From positions 3,038,001-3,102,000 of the forward strand of contig NZ_FOZL01000001.1 of the NCBI RefSeq assembly GCF_900114625.1: a stretch of DNA of 64,000 nt, read 5' to 3'. The translations under genes and the position numbers were made by a program. This stretch comes from Granulicella pectinivorans. GTDB taxonomy: Bacteria; Acidobacteriota; Terriglobia; Terriglobales; Acidobacteriaceae. This document shows positions 51,039-60,195 of the stretch, in pieces (position 1 is the stretch's first letter; each line of letters begins with the position of its first letter). The notes beneath the pieces were generated by a model. It was not told where the DNA came from. It saw nothing but the letters and a program-made list of their open reading frames with translations, and made no database searches.

Positions 51039-52517
51039 CTACTTCAATGTCACGATAGCGACCTCAAACGGCTCCAGGGTCAGGGCCGGCGAGGAAAGGT
51101 CCCGTTCGCCGACCGGCCCCTCGCCGGTCGAGGGAGCCACATACGCCACATGAGCGGCCTCTTTGGGCAAAGCGATCTGCAACGGATGGTTCCGCTTGTT
51201 CGCAAACAGAATCGTGCGGTGGCCTCCATGCAGAAATGCCTGAACGGCAAGATCCCTGGAACCTCCTCCGGTCTCCAGCATCGGATCGCCGTCGCCCAGG
51301 TGGTCGTGCAGCAGCTTCAGCGTCCAGTACCGCGCATTGGGCTTGGTCGTCGCGTAGCTCATCATGCTCACACTCGGATACTGGCTTGGATACCCGACCA
51401 ATTGCGATTCGCCAACGACATCGATCCCGATCCGTGCCAGCTCGACGTAAAGATACGCATACAGCGCCCCCGCCAGGTTCCAGTAAGCGTCCGGAGGCGG
51501 AGGCGCAACGTATCCAGGATTGCCGATCTCCTTGCCGTCTTCAGGCAGAATAATGCCCAGCTCATTCAGGTCGGTACGCGTCGCTGGCGAAAGCCGCTTA
51601 CGAATCAGCTCCGCGAACCGCACTGTATGCAGAAAGCCTTCTGCCTGATCGAAGAAGGTGTACTGCCAGTCGCCGATACCTTGCGCCGCCGTCGGCTCGG
51701 CATAGAAGTGATACGTGATGAAATCGAGCGGAGCGCCCGCACGGTGGTTCGCCGGGTTCAGAAAGTACTCGAACATCTCCGGATGCGTACTGGGGGCGCC
51801 AAGCGCCAACCCCATGAACTTGATCGATGGGTCCACCGCGTGGATCGCGGCCGTGACTGTGTCGTAGAAGCGCGTATAAGCCTCGGGTGTCCAGTTGTGC
51901 TCGAACTCGATCTCGTTCAGCACCTCCCAGTAGGCGAAGTGATAATGGTGTCCGGACTCATGCCGCTTGCCCAACTCATCCGTAAATCCGCCCTGCGTGT
52001 ACCAGGCCACCAGCCGCGCAAAATACGCCGCAGCCTCCTTCATCGAAGGATCCCGCAGATCGTTGCCTTGCGTGTAATGCCAGAACACCTGGTTCGGGTC
52101 ATCCGGATATGTCACCGGTTTGTCGGTCTTGTACATCCAAGCCGGAATGGTGGAGAAGTTCATCACCACCGAGTGCCCGGCCTGCGCCTGCATGAAGTCA
52201 TCAAGCGTCGGGTCGATATGCGTAAAGTCCCACGACGTCGCACTGGCCGTAGGAGCCTGCAACTCAGCAACAGCCTGCTTCGGATACGGCAGCCAGGGCA
52301 CATACCGCACATAGTCCGCTCCCAGCGCATGCAGGGAGGAGAAGGTGGAATCATGCAGCTTCGCCCCGCGCAGCAACTGCGGGTTCACCACAACCTGAAG
52401 CGTCGGCGTAGCGTGAGAGGTTGCGATGGTCTTCGCCCAGTTGACCGTAACGTTGGTCTGAGCCGAAACGACAGAAGCACTGAGCGAAAGAACGACGACT
52501 GGGAGCCAGTTTTTCAT
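51039..52517 (-). CDS. Secreted GH39-like glycoside hydrolase
   Basis: A 492-residue protein with a signal (NWLPVVVLSLSASVVSAQ). The TIM-barrel family GH39/GHA pattern includes LHALGADYVRYVPWLPYP and YWEVLNEIEFEHNWTPEAY, in which NE carries the probable acid/base. The nucleophile could be in RTDLNELGIIL. A beta-rich C-terminus follows (RTILFANKRNHPLQIALP). Specificity uncertain; xylosidase-like or iduronidase-like. Confidence 0.8.
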   Translation of the reverse strand: MKNWLPVVVLSLSASVVSAQTNVTVNWAKTIATSHATPTLQVVVNPQLLRGAKLHDSTFSSLHALGADYVRYVPWLPYPKQAVAELQAPTASATSWDFTHIDPTLDDFMQAQAGHSVVMNFSTIPAWMYKTDKPVTYPDDPNQVFWHYTQGNDLRDPSMKEAAAYFARLVAWYTQGGFTDELGKRHESGHHYHFAYWEVLNEIEFEHNWTPEAYTRFYDTVTAAIHAVDPSIKFMGLALGAPSTHPEMFEYFLNPANHRAGAPLDFITYHFYAEPTAAQGIGDWQYTFFDQAEGFLHTVRFAELIRKRLSPATRTDLNELGIILPEDGKEIGNPGYVAPPPPDAYWNLAGALYAYLYVELARIGIDVVGESQLVGYPSQYPSVSMMSYATTKPNARYWTLKLLHDHLGDGDPMLETGGGSRDLAVQAFLHGGHRTILFANKRNHPLQIALPKEAAHVAYVAPSTGEGPVGERDLSSPALTLEPFEVAIVTLK

Positions 52518-52548
52518 GAATGCCGAGTATGCCACGGAGCAGCCGTGG

Positions 52549-53352
52549 TTAGCGAGCGTCTTCGTCCAAAGTCTTACGTGCGATCTGCCAGGCCTTCGCG
52601 TACTTCCAGCTCGTATACGTCGCCTGGTAAAGATGCAGCAGGAGCCCCTCACGCCCGTCTAGAATCCCCAGGCGAAAGACGAAGTTCCAGACAAACGTCA
52701 GGTTCGGAATAATGAAGACGTTGAAAAAGAAGACGAGCGGGTTGCGCGAGTCCTTGTGACTCAGCAGGAGGTGCTGCGCCCCCAGCGTGCTATACCGGTC
52801 CATATGCTCGATATAGTCCTCAAGCGTCGGATAGGCATGGTGGATCAGATCGAAGTCCAGCGTGTCCGAAGCCCCGAAAAATGAGATCGTCTCATGAACC
52901 AGCCGGTCGCCGAACTGCGGTGTCTGGTCGAACCCGACCGCGTTCCGGCGGAACAGACGAAGCTTCGGATCCGGATAGAACCCTCCGTGCTTCATCCAGC
53001 GGCCAAGAAACAGGTTCCGTCGCTTCAGGTAGTAGGCATCCACACGCGGATTCGTCGGGATGAACGTCCTGATCTGCGTCTGAAGCTCAGGCGAAAGTTC
53101 CTCATCGGCATCTAGCGAAAGCACCCAGTCTCCGGTGCAGAGCGCAATCGCCGCATTCTTCTGCGCGGCAAAGCCGAGCCACGGCTGATGCACGACCGTT
53201 GCATGGAAGGACTCTGCAATCTCGACCGTGCGATCCGTCGAGCCGGAGTCCATCACAACAATCTGGTCGGCAAAACCGACGCTCGCGAGCGTACGGGGAA
53301 GGTTCGCCTCTTCATTCAAGGTGATGATGGCAACGGAGATCGTTTGGCGCAT
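52549..53352 (-). CDS. Family 2 glycosyltransferase (WaaE/KdtX-like)
   Basis: A 267-residue GT-A protein: SVAIITLNEEANLPRTLASV, VVMDSGSTDRTVEIA, and WVLSLDADEELSPEL with the DxD nucleotide-sugar site; C-terminal RLFRRNAVGFD. Similar to lipopolysaccharide core beta-glycosyltransferases acting at the inner membrane. It is upstream of the glycosidase gene, with 31 bp between. Confidence 0.92.
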   Translation of the reverse strand: MRQTISVAIITLNEEANLPRTLASVGFADQIVVMDSGSTDRTVEIAESFHATVVHQPWLGFAAQKNAAIALCTGDWVLSLDADEELSPELQTQIRTFIPTNPRVDAYYLKRRNLFLGRWMKHGGFYPDPKLRLFRRNAVGFDQTPQFGDRLVHETISFFGASDTLDFDLIHHAYPTLEDYIEHMDRYSTLGAQHLLLSHKDSRNPLVFFFNVFIIPNLTFVWNFVFRLGILDGREGLLLHLYQATYTSWKYAKAWQIARKTLDEDAR

Positions 53353-53442
53353 GAGTAGGAGATTCCAGGTCGTGGTGGGCGATCGGTTTCGGGGGAGCCT
53401 AGGCTGTGCGCTGCTTATAAGTTGAGACTATAACAGGATTTT

Positions 53443-53468
53443 GTCGCTCTTCCTGACAGAAGAGCGAC
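53443..53468 (-). terminator. Hairpin just after cyaY
   Basis: GTCGCTCTTC and GAAGAGCGAC form a perfect 10-bp stem with loop CTGACA, immediately after the cyaY stop. No T run on the minus strand, so function as a terminator is uncertain. Confidence 0.5.
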
Positions 53469-53807
53469 TCAGGGGAGAATGATTTCCGCGTCCTGCAGAT
53501 GCTCCCGGAGCAGACGCTGCGTCAGCGGCTTTAGCGCCTCGCCGGTCTTGGGAAGAATGAAGTTCTGCGTGGCCTCGTCAAACTCGAGCTTGTAGCTGGT
53601 GGCCTGTGCGGAGATCCAGATCTGTCGGATCGGAGTATTTGGTGTCACCACAAACTTCGGCGACCCGTCTTCAAAAATGATGTTCATGACGCCGTTATTG
53701 TCCTCAAACTCGAAGATGCCCGAGGCGTCGCCGGCGGTGATCAGGGACTGCTTGAGGCTTTCGAGAGCCCGGTCGGACTCACGACGGAAGGTAGATTCGT
53801 CGATCAT
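53469..53807 (-). CDS. cyaY: Frataxin-like iron donor protein
   Basis: A 112-residue protein of normal frataxin/CyaY length. Starts MIDESTFRRESDRALESLKQ; acidic first helix, then FEDNNGVMNIIFEDGSPKFV and PIRQIWISAQATSYKLEF, the conserved IWLAA-type strand. It acts in iron-sulfur cluster assembly. The ATG at 53807 matches the family N-terminus. Confidence 0.88.
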   Translation of the reverse strand: MIDESTFRRESDRALESLKQSLITAGDASGIFEFEDNNGVMNIIFEDGSPKFVVTPNTPIRQIWISAQATSYKLEFDEATQNFILPKTGEALKPLTQRLLREHLQDAEIILP

Positions 53808-53945
53808 AGGCCTTAGTTTAGCGCGTTGGAGACCCGGAGGTTGCTGGCAGGGGAGGGTGCGGTAATATTCACGCACGAGAAAGAGCATTGCAACCGAGTT
53901 TGCCTATCTGGAGGAGGCTTCCAGGGCAGGTATCCTGACATAAAA

Positions 53946-53993
53946 AGCCGACTCTCCTCCCGCGGCTTTTATCCGAGGGGAGGAGAGTCGGCT
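53946..53993 (-). terminator. Terminator of ssb
   Basis: AGCCGACTCTCCTCCC pairs perfectly with GGGAGGAGAGTCGGCT (16 bp, 16-base loop). On the minus strand it is followed by TTTTTA, and it starts 12 bases after the ssb stop. Confidence 0.92.
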
Positions 53994-54004
53994 GATCCGG
54001 ACCT

Positions 54005-54478
54005 TTAGAAGGGGATATCGTCGTCTGTAATCCCGGTGTCACCATAATCCGGTGCCGAGACCGGCTGGCTCTGCGAGTAACCGCCGCTGGAGGAACTGGA
54101 GCGCGAGTAGCTCGACGATCCTCCACCCTCGGATCCGCCGGACTTCGAGCCCAGAAGGGTCAACTCGTTCACCAGGATCTCCGTGCGGTACTTCTTCTGG
54201 CCGGACTCCTTGTCATCCCACGAGCGCGTCTGGATCTTGCCCTCGATGAAGAGCTGCGTGCCCTTCTTGACGTAGTCGCGGACGACCTCGGCGGTGCGAT
54301 TGAAGGCGACCAGGTTGTGCCACTCGGTCTTGTCGGCCCAGTTGCCCTGCGCATCCTTCGCGCGATCCGCAGTCGCCAGCGTGAACTGGGCGATGGTCAT
54401 GCCGCCGGGGGTAGCGCGCATCTCGGGGTCTTTGCCGACGTTGCCGAGAAGAAGAACTTTGTTGACGCCTTTTGCCAT
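54005..54478 (-). CDS. ssb: Single-stranded DNA-binding protein
   Basis: A 157-residue protein. OB fold in residues 1-110: VNKVLLLGNVGKDPEMRATP, WHNLVAFNRTAEVVRDYVKK, FIEGKIQTRSWDDKESGQKK. Ser/Gly-rich linker, then the acidic tip GITDDDIPF that binds partner proteins. The ATG at 54478 begins MAKGVNK. Confidence 0.96.
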   Translation of the reverse strand: MAKGVNKVLLLGNVGKDPEMRATPGGMTIAQFTLATADRAKDAQGNWADKTEWHNLVAFNRTAEVVRDYVKKGTQLFIEGKIQTRSWDDKESGQKKYRTEILVNELTLLGSKSGGSEGGGSSSYSRSSSSSGGYSQSQPVSAPDYGDTGITDDDIPF

Positions 54479-54612
54479 GTTTGGATACTCCGATACTGCG
54501 TGTTTAGAGGTTGAGGATAGCAGATGGGATGCTGAGAATATCGGGCCGAAACCGGTCGCGAGGCGCACCAAATCCCGTTTTGGTTGCAACACCGTCATCG
54601 TTCAGGGGCGTT

Positions 54613-54837
54613 TTAGCGTTTGCGGTCGCCGGAAAGCTTCAAGAGCGCCAGCAGAAGCGTCAGCGTTCCGGTCGGCAGGCATCCCATCGCGATCATCAGG
54701 CAAAGCCACCCGGCATTCGTGTGCGGACCCTGCTTGGTCACGCCCCCGAAGGCAAAGTTCATCAGCACCGCCGAGACAACGCCGACAAGGAAGATTCCCA
54801 GTCCGGTACGAAGAAGGGTGCGGGTGTCCGAGCGCAT
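54613..54837 (-). CDS. Small two-helix membrane protein
   Basis: A 74-residue protein starting MRSDTRTLLRTGLGIFLVG. Helices: GLGIFLVGVVSAVLMNFAF and AGWLCLMIAMGCLPTGTLTLLLALL. It begins 2 bp after the DUF420 stop, in the same transcript as DUF420 and ctaB. Function unknown; may help cytochrome oxidase assembly by context. Confidence 0.65.
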   Translation of the reverse strand: MRSDTRTLLRTGLGIFLVGVVSAVLMNFAFGGVTKQGPHTNAGWLCLMIAMGCLPTGTLTLLLALLKLSGDRKR

Positions 54838-54839
54838 CG

Positions 54840-55397
54840 TCAACGGTAGGCCGCCAGCATCGCATACACAATCACACCCGTGACCGACACATACAGCCAG
54901 ATCGGATACGTGTACCGCGCAATCTTCCGATGGAGCGGAAACCGCCCCGTCAACGAAAAGAAGAACGTGATCAGCACCATCGGCAGAGCGATCACCGAAG
55001 CTAGAATATGCGGCAGCAGCAGGATCCAGAGATAGACAAACCGCGCCACGCCGTGTCCCGGAAACTTCGCGTCGCCGTGCAGCGCATGGTTGGTAATGTA
55101 CGAGGCCAGAAACAGCGACGAAAACAGGAACGCCGTGAACATGCTGTTGCGGTGCTGCACCAGAGCCCCCCGCCGGATGTACCGTATCCCCAGGATCAAC
55201 GCGATCGTGCAGCATGTATTCAGCAGGGCGTTCAGCGCAGGCAGAAAGGCCAGGTGCGTCCCGGCGACATCGCTCGGCTGGTGGTAGTAGACCAGCCACG
55301 CGAGAAACAGGCTCGCGATCACCGAGATGCCGATGATGGCCGCGATGAACGACGGATGCGTCCGGTTCGGTGGAATGAGCGTGCGTTCTTTGGTCAT
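54840..55397 (-). CDS. DUF420 membrane protein (cytochrome oxidase assembly-associated)
   Basis: A 185-residue protein with five or so transmembrane helices and conserved His residues: HLAFLPALNALLNTCCTIAL, RGALVQHRNSMFTAFLFSSL, PHILASVIALPMVLITFFFS and HRKIARYTYPIWLYVSVTG. DUF420 genes regularly sit beside haem-O synthase and cytochrome c oxidase genes. It follows ctaB by 24 bp. Confidence 0.9.
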   Translation of the reverse strand: MTKERTLIPPNRTHPSFIAAIIGISVIASLFLAWLVYYHQPSDVAGTHLAFLPALNALLNTCCTIALILGIRYIRRGALVQHRNSMFTAFLFSSLFLASYITNHALHGDAKFPGHGVARFVYLWILLLPHILASVIALPMVLITFFFSLTGRFPLHRKIARYTYPIWLYVSVTGVIVYAMLAAYR

Positions 55398-55421
55398 GGC
55401 GTGTCTTTAGTCTCTCATCCC

Positions 55422-56390
55422 TTAAAACAGCAGGCGGCCCTGCGCGTTCAACATCATCGCGCCAAGCAGTAACGGCAGGTAGATCACGGAGCAGCGAAGC
55501 AGCGCGACCGCAAGCTTGCGACTCTCCGGCGACTCCGGATTCCGTGTAATCGTGGCAAAGCGAAGCGTGTAGTACAGATACCCCAGAGACAGCACAGTCG
55601 CGATCACCGCATAAGGCATACCCGTCGTCCCCAGCCACGTAGGCCAGATCGCCACAGGCACCATCAGCACCGCATAAAACAAGCTCTGAATCACAGTCGA
55701 CCGCGCCGCCCACCGAATATCGGAGTTGGTGGGCGTCAGCCGGATTCCCGCAGCCGCATAGTCATCCCGGTACATCCAGCCGATCGCCATAAAGTGCGGA
55801 AACTGCCACACGAACATAATCGCGAACAGCGCGACAGCCGGCCACTCAATCACGCCGCGCACCGCGGTCCAGCCGATCAGCGGCGGTAACGCCCCCGGAA
55901 ACGCACCGATAAAGGTGTTGATCACCGTCACCCGCTTCAGCGGCGTATAGATCGCCACATAGGCGATCGCGGTCAGCAGCGTCAGCGTGCCGGTCAGCAC
56001 ATTGGTCTGGATCGCCAGGTAAAGCGACCCCAGAAAGACAGCGAGAAAGCCAACCGTAAGCCCATGCGCCAGCCCAATCCGGCCCGCGGCCATCGGCCTG
56101 TCGGCGGTGCGACGCATCAGCAGGTCGGTCTTGCGCTCCAGCGCCTGGTTCAGTGCGCTCGAACCCAGCGTCACGACCGTAATCCCGGCCAGCGCCTCGA
56201 ACAGTCCCGCGTGGAACGGTGAAATCCCGCTCCGAAGGCTACCCAGGTAAAAACCCGCTCCAGCCGTAATCACGACCATCACGGAGACACGCAATTTGAA
56301 AAGGACAACATAGTCCGACAGAAGTGTATGTGCCTTCTGGGTCTTCGCTTTGGCGGAGACGATCTGCTCGGAGGTTGCTGAGATAGCCAC
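55422..56390 (-). CDS. ctaB: Protohaem IX farnesyltransferase (haem O synthase)
   Basis: A 322-residue UbiA-superfamily membrane protein: DYVVLFKLRVSVMVVITAGA, LGSSALNQALERKTDLLMRR with TADRPMAAGR (Asp-rich site, N/D-xxx-D), and PHFMAIGWMYRDDYAAAGIR. It farnesylates haem b for haem-copper oxidases. The start used is GTG at 56390 after CTAGAGAGC; the frame stays open further upstream but overlaps the divergent TPM gene. Confidence 0.94.
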   Translation of the reverse strand: MAISATSEQIVSAKAKTQKAHTLLSDYVVLFKLRVSVMVVITAGAGFYLGSLRSGISPFHAGLFEALAGITVVTLGSSALNQALERKTDLLMRRTADRPMAAGRIGLAHGLTVGFLAVFLGSLYLAIQTNVLTGTLTLLTAIAYVAIYTPLKRVTVINTFIGAFPGALPPLIGWTAVRGVIEWPAVALFAIMFVWQFPHFMAIGWMYRDDYAAAGIRLTPTNSDIRWAARSTVIQSLFYAVLMVPVAIWPTWLGTTGMPYAVIATVLSLGYLYYTLRFATITRNPESPESRKLAVALLRCSVIYLPLLLGAMMLNAQGRLLF

Positions 56391-56420
56391 GCTCTCTAGA
56401 ATAACGGGTTCTGCGATACG

Positions 56421-57218
56421 ATGGGGGCCATGTGGCGCATACTGGCAATTCTCTTGGTCCTGACCGCCCCCCTCCGGGCCGAAACCGTACGTGGGCTGCC
56501 GAAACCCACCGGCTACGTCAGCGACTTTGCCGGTGTGCTGGACGCCGGAGCAAAGGCGCAGATCGAGGCCCAGTGTACGGCGATCCACCAGAAGACCGGC
56601 ATGCAGATTGCGGTCGTGACGATCCACCATCTCGAAGGCGACACCGCGCAGGAATTCGCTCAGGGCATCTCCGACGCCTGGCACGTCGGCAGCAAGGGCA
56701 CGGACAAGGGCGTCCTCATGCTCTTCTCCATCGACGACCACAAACGCTGGATCAACGTCGGCTACGGCCTGGAAGGACCGCTCAACGACGCGAAGGTCGG
56801 AGACATCGGCCGCACGATGGTCCCCCTCCTGAAAACCGCCCACTACCGCGAAGCCATCACCATCGCCGTCGACCAGATCGCCGCCGCCATCTCCGCGAAT
56901 CCCACCGATGCTCCCCCCACCCCTCCCGCCCCTCCCTCTCCGCCCGTTTGGCCGATCTTTCTCGCCTGCGGCATCTGCGGGGGAGTCTTCCTGGCCATCG
57001 TGATCGTGGTCAGCTTGCGACGGAGGCAACCCACCCTTGGCGCCGTCAAACACAGCCTTGGCATGCCCATCCTTACGTCCATGCCCTCAGAGGACGACTC
57101 TCGCAGCAGTTTTTCCTCCTCCTCCAGCAACGACTCCTCCAGTTCCTCCAGCAGCAGCGACTTTGGCGGCTTCGACGGCGGCTCCTCCGGCGGAGGCGGT
57201 GCCGGAGGAGACTGGTAA
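56421..57218 (+). CDS. TPM-domain membrane protein with Ser/Gly-rich tail
   Basis: A 265-residue protein: signal (WRILAILLVLTAPLRA), TPM domain at about 30-155 (YVSDFAGVLDAGAKAQIEAQ, VLMLFSIDDHKRWINVGYGL), a Pro-rich linker, a transmembrane helix (WPIFLACGICGGVFLAIVIV), a poly-Ser stretch (about 220-245), and a Gly-rich end (FDGGSSGGGGAGGDW). TPM proteins are phosphatase-like or act in membrane protein turnover. An in-frame ATG at 56430 is an alternative start. Confidence 0.9.
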   Translation: MGAMWRILAILLVLTAPLRAETVRGLPKPTGYVSDFAGVLDAGAKAQIEAQCTAIHQKTGMQIAVVTIHHLEGDTAQEFAQGISDAWHVGSKGTDKGVLMLFSIDDHKRWINVGYGLEGPLNDAKVGDIGRTMVPLLKTAHYREAITIAVDQIAAAISANPTDAPPTPPAPPSPPVWPIFLACGICGGVFLAIVIVVSLRRRQPTLGAVKHSLGMPILTSMPSEDDSRSSFSSSSSNDSSSSSSSSDFGGFDGGSSGGGGAGGDW

Positions 57219-57260
57219 CCACCCCATTGCTCTACAATCACCCCTGTGAGGTTGCACAGC

Positions 57261-59378
57261 ATGATGCGTCTTCGTTCGTGGATGGGGGTAATTTTGGCAG
57301 GGAGCACCATATTGGCAGGCACAGCAGAAGCACAGACCCTCAGTCCCGCAAACCCGTTCTACGCCAAGAGCACCCTCCCGTATCAGGCGCCGCCCTTCGA
57401 CAAGATCGAGGATGAGGACTACCAGCCCGCCATCGAAGCGGGCATGGCCCAGCAGAAGCGTGAGATCCAGGCCATCGCCGCCAACCCGGCCGCGCCCACG
57501 TTTGAGAACACCATCGTCGCCATGGAAAAGAGCGGACAGCTCCTCTCACGCGTCATGGCCGTCTTCAACGGCGTCACCGGTGCCAACACCAACCCCACCC
57601 TCCAGAAGGTCCAGGAGGCGATCGCCCCCAAGCTCGCCGCCCACCAGGACGCCATCTACCTCGACGCCAAACTCTTCGCACGCGTCGAGAAGATCTACAA
57701 GCAGCGCGATACCCTCAAACTGACCCCGGAAGGGAAGCGTCTCGTCGAAGTCGACTACCGCCAGTTCGTGCATGCCGGAGCCAACCTCTCCGACGCCGAC
57801 AAGGTCGCCCTCAAGAAGCTCAACGAGGAAGAGTCCACCCTCGAGAACGCCTTTATTACCAAGCTCCTCGCCGCCACCAAGGCTGCGGCCTTCCATACCG
57901 CCGACAAATCCAAACTCGCCGGCCTCACCGATGCCCAGATCGCCGGAGCCGCCGAAGCCGCCAAGGCCCGCTCCACCGACGGCTACGTCATCCCGCTCAT
58001 CAACACCACCCAGCAGCCCAGCCTCGCGTCGATGTCCGACCGCGCTGCCCGCGCCGAACTCTTCGAGCACTCCTGGCTCCGCACCGAGCGCGGTGGCGAC
58101 AACGACACCCGCGCCACCATCTCCCGCATGGCGCAACTCCGTGCCGAGAAAGCCAAACTCCTCGGCAAGCCAAGCTACGCCGCATGGTCCCTCGAAGACC
58201 AGATGGCCAAGACCCCCGAAGCCGCCCTCAAGTTCATGGACGACCTCGTCCCCGCCTCCACCGCCAAGGCCCACGGCGAGGCCGCCGAGATCCAGTCCCT
58301 CATCGACGCCCAGCACGGAGGCTTCGCGCTCGAACCCTACGACTGGGAGTTCTACTCCGAGCAGGTCCGCAAGGCCAAATACGATATCGACGAAGCCCAG
58401 GTAAAGCCCTTCTTTGAGATCCGCAACGTCCTCGAGAACGGCGTCTTCTACGCCGCCCACCAGATGTACGGCATCACCTTCAAGGAGCGCCACGACCTGC
58501 CCGTCTATCAACCTGACGTGCGTGTCTTCGAGGTCTTCGACGCCGACGGCAAAACCCTCGCCCTCTTCTACCAGGACCCCTTCAAGCGCGACAACAAGAA
58601 CGGCGGCGCATGGATGGACGAGTTCGTCGGCCAGTCCAAACTCCTCGGCACCATCCCCGTCATCTACAACGTCACCAACTTTGCCAAGCCCGCCCCCGGC
58701 GAGCCCGCGCTCATCAGCTTCGACGACGTCACCACCATGTTCCACGAGTTCGGCCACGGCCTCCACGGCATCTTCGCCAACACCGAGTACCCAAGCCTCT
58801 CCGGCCCCAACGTCCCCCGCGACTTCGTTGAGTTCCCCTCGCAGTTCAACGAGCACTGGGCCATGTACCCGTCCGTCTTTGCCAACTACGCGAAGCACTA
58901 CAAAACCGGCGCTCCTATGCCCGCCGAGCTCGCCGCGAAGATCAAGAAGGCCGCTACCTTCAACGAGGGCTACCAGCTTACCGAGCTCCTCGCCGCCGCC
59001 GAGCTCGACATGCAGTGGCACACCCTCGCACCCGGCCTGCCGCTCCAGGACGTAGACGCCTTCGAAAAAGCAGCTCTCGAAAAAACGAAGCTGGCTCTCA
59101 AGGAAGTCCCCCCGCGCTACCGTTCCAGCTACTTCGCTCACATCTGGAACACCGGTTACGCAGCCGGTTACTACGCCTATCTCTGGAGCGAGTCCCTCGA
59201 CGACAACGCCTACCAGTGGTTTGAAGACAACGGCGGCATGACCCGCGCCAACGGCGACCGCTTCCGGAAGATGGTCCTCTCCCGCGGCAACACCGAAGAC
59301 CTCGACGCCATGTACAAAACCTGGCTAGGCAAAGATCCCGTAGCCGCCCCCATGCTCAAACAGCGCGGCCTCAAATAG
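57261..59378 (+). CDS. M3-family metallopeptidase (peptidyl-dipeptidase Dcp-like), secreted
   Basis: About 705 residues, full length for Dcp. An N-terminal signal (MMRLRSWMGVILAGSTILAG) suggests export. Zinc site: VTTMFHEFGHGLHGIFANTE (HExxH), downstream Glu in the FVEFPSQFNEHW segment, and the substrate-contact segment SSYFAHIWNTGYAAGYYAYL. An in-frame GTG at 57246 is possible. Begins 42 bp after the TPM gene. Confidence 0.95.
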   Translation: MMRLRSWMGVILAGSTILAGTAEAQTLSPANPFYAKSTLPYQAPPFDKIEDEDYQPAIEAGMAQQKREIQAIAANPAAPTFENTIVAMEKSGQLLSRVMAVFNGVTGANTNPTLQKVQEAIAPKLAAHQDAIYLDAKLFARVEKIYKQRDTLKLTPEGKRLVEVDYRQFVHAGANLSDADKVALKKLNEEESTLENAFITKLLAATKAAAFHTADKSKLAGLTDAQIAGAAEAAKARSTDGYVIPLINTTQQPSLASMSDRAARAELFEHSWLRTERGGDNDTRATISRMAQLRAEKAKLLGKPSYAAWSLEDQMAKTPEAALKFMDDLVPASTAKAHGEAAEIQSLIDAQHGGFALEPYDWEFYSEQVRKAKYDIDEAQVKPFFEIRNVLENGVFYAAHQMYGITFKERHDLPVYQPDVRVFEVFDADGKTLALFYQDPFKRDNKNGGAWMDEFVGQSKLLGTIPVIYNVTNFAKPAPGEPALISFDDVTTMFHEFGHGLHGIFANTEYPSLSGPNVPRDFVEFPSQFNEHWAMYPSVFANYAKHYKTGAPMPAELAAKIKKAATFNEGYQLTELLAAAELDMQWHTLAPGLPLQDVDAFEKAALEKTKLALKEVPPRYRSSYFAHIWNTGYAAGYYAYLWSESLDDNAYQWFEDNGGMTRANGDRFRKMVLSRGNTEDLDAMYKTWLGKDPVAAPMLKQRGLK

Positions 59379-59424
59379 CCCCAAAACTACACCAACGTCT
59401 GTGAACCGCCCCAAATTCGGGCGG

Positions 59425-59450
59425 CCCACATCTCGCCTCTGAGATGTGGG
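59425..59450. repeat. Hairpin repeat, copy 2
   Basis: CCCACATCTC, loop GCCTCT, GAGATGTGGG: same 10-bp stem as 15929-15954, differing in one loop base, here 46 bases after the M3 peptidase stop. Both copies are immediately downstream of a gene. Confidence 0.75.
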
Positions 59451-59583
59451 TTTCCGCGCGAGCATTCCCTATCCGTGACGGGAAACGGAAGGGCAGGGCT
59501 TCAGCCCTCCCGAAAAGCTTCGCTGTTGGATCGTCGACTGATTCCCGCAGGGAATCGTTGCGCCACCGCATCCTCGGAGAACC

Positions 59584-60186
59584 CTACCGAGGCTTCGCCA
59601 TCTGCCATTCCAGATGCGTCCTCACCGTGGGCCACTCCGACTGAATCACGCTATAAACCACCGTATCCCGCAGCGTCCCGTTCGGAGCCAGTGAATGGTT
59701 CCGCAAAATCCCATCCAGCTTAGCCCCCAGCCGCTCAATCGCCCGTCGACTCTGCTGATTCAGAAAATGCGTCCGAAACTCCACCGCAATGCACCCCAGC
59801 GTATCGAACGCATGCGCAAACAGCAGCATCTTCGCCTCGGTATTCAGCCCTGTGCGCTGCACACGTTGCGCGTACCAGGTAGACCCGATCTCAACCCGCC
59901 GGTTCACCGCATCGACGTTCATATAGGTCGTCATCCCCACGGCCTTGCCGGTGGCAACATCCATCACCGCAAAGGGAAGCATCGTCCCAGCCGCATGCAG
60001 CCCCAGACGCCGCGCAATCTCATCGCCCACCTGCTCGGGTGCCGGCGCACTCGTATACCAAAGCCGCCAGAGCTCACCATCGCGCGTCGCCGCGATCAGA
60101 TCATCCTCATGCGCCATCGACAGAGGAACAAGTTGCACGAGATGGCCCGTCAACGTAACGGGAGCAAGCAGAGGACACTCAGGCAT
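59584..60186 (-). CDS. GNAT-family N-acetyltransferase (RimJ/RimL type)
   Basis: A 200-residue protein: GHLVQLVPLSMAHEDDLI, RRVEIGSTWYAQRVQRTGLN (acetyl-CoA loop), LFAHAFDTLGCIAVEFRTHF and NQQSRRAIERLGAKLDGIL, the pattern of ribosomal-protein alanine acetyltransferases. Last gene of the leftward operon from 64000; 9 bp after the ATPase gene. Confidence 0.9.
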   Translation of the reverse strand: MPECPLLAPVTLTGHLVQLVPLSMAHEDDLIAATRDGELWRLWYTSAPAPEQVGDEIARRLGLHAAGTMLPFAVMDVATGKAVGMTTYMNVDAVNRRVEIGSTWYAQRVQRTGLNTEAKMLLFAHAFDTLGCIAVEFRTHFLNQQSRRAIERLGAKLDGILRNHSLAPNGTLRDTVVYSVIQSEWPTVRTHLEWQMAKPR

Positions 60187-60195
60187 GCCGCTATT

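Noticed and set aside
57546..59141. A 531-residue minus-strand open frame
   Set aside because: Antisense to the M3 peptidase with HEFGH; composition (Gly/Val/Glu-rich) is typical of a reverse shadow in GC-rich DNA.
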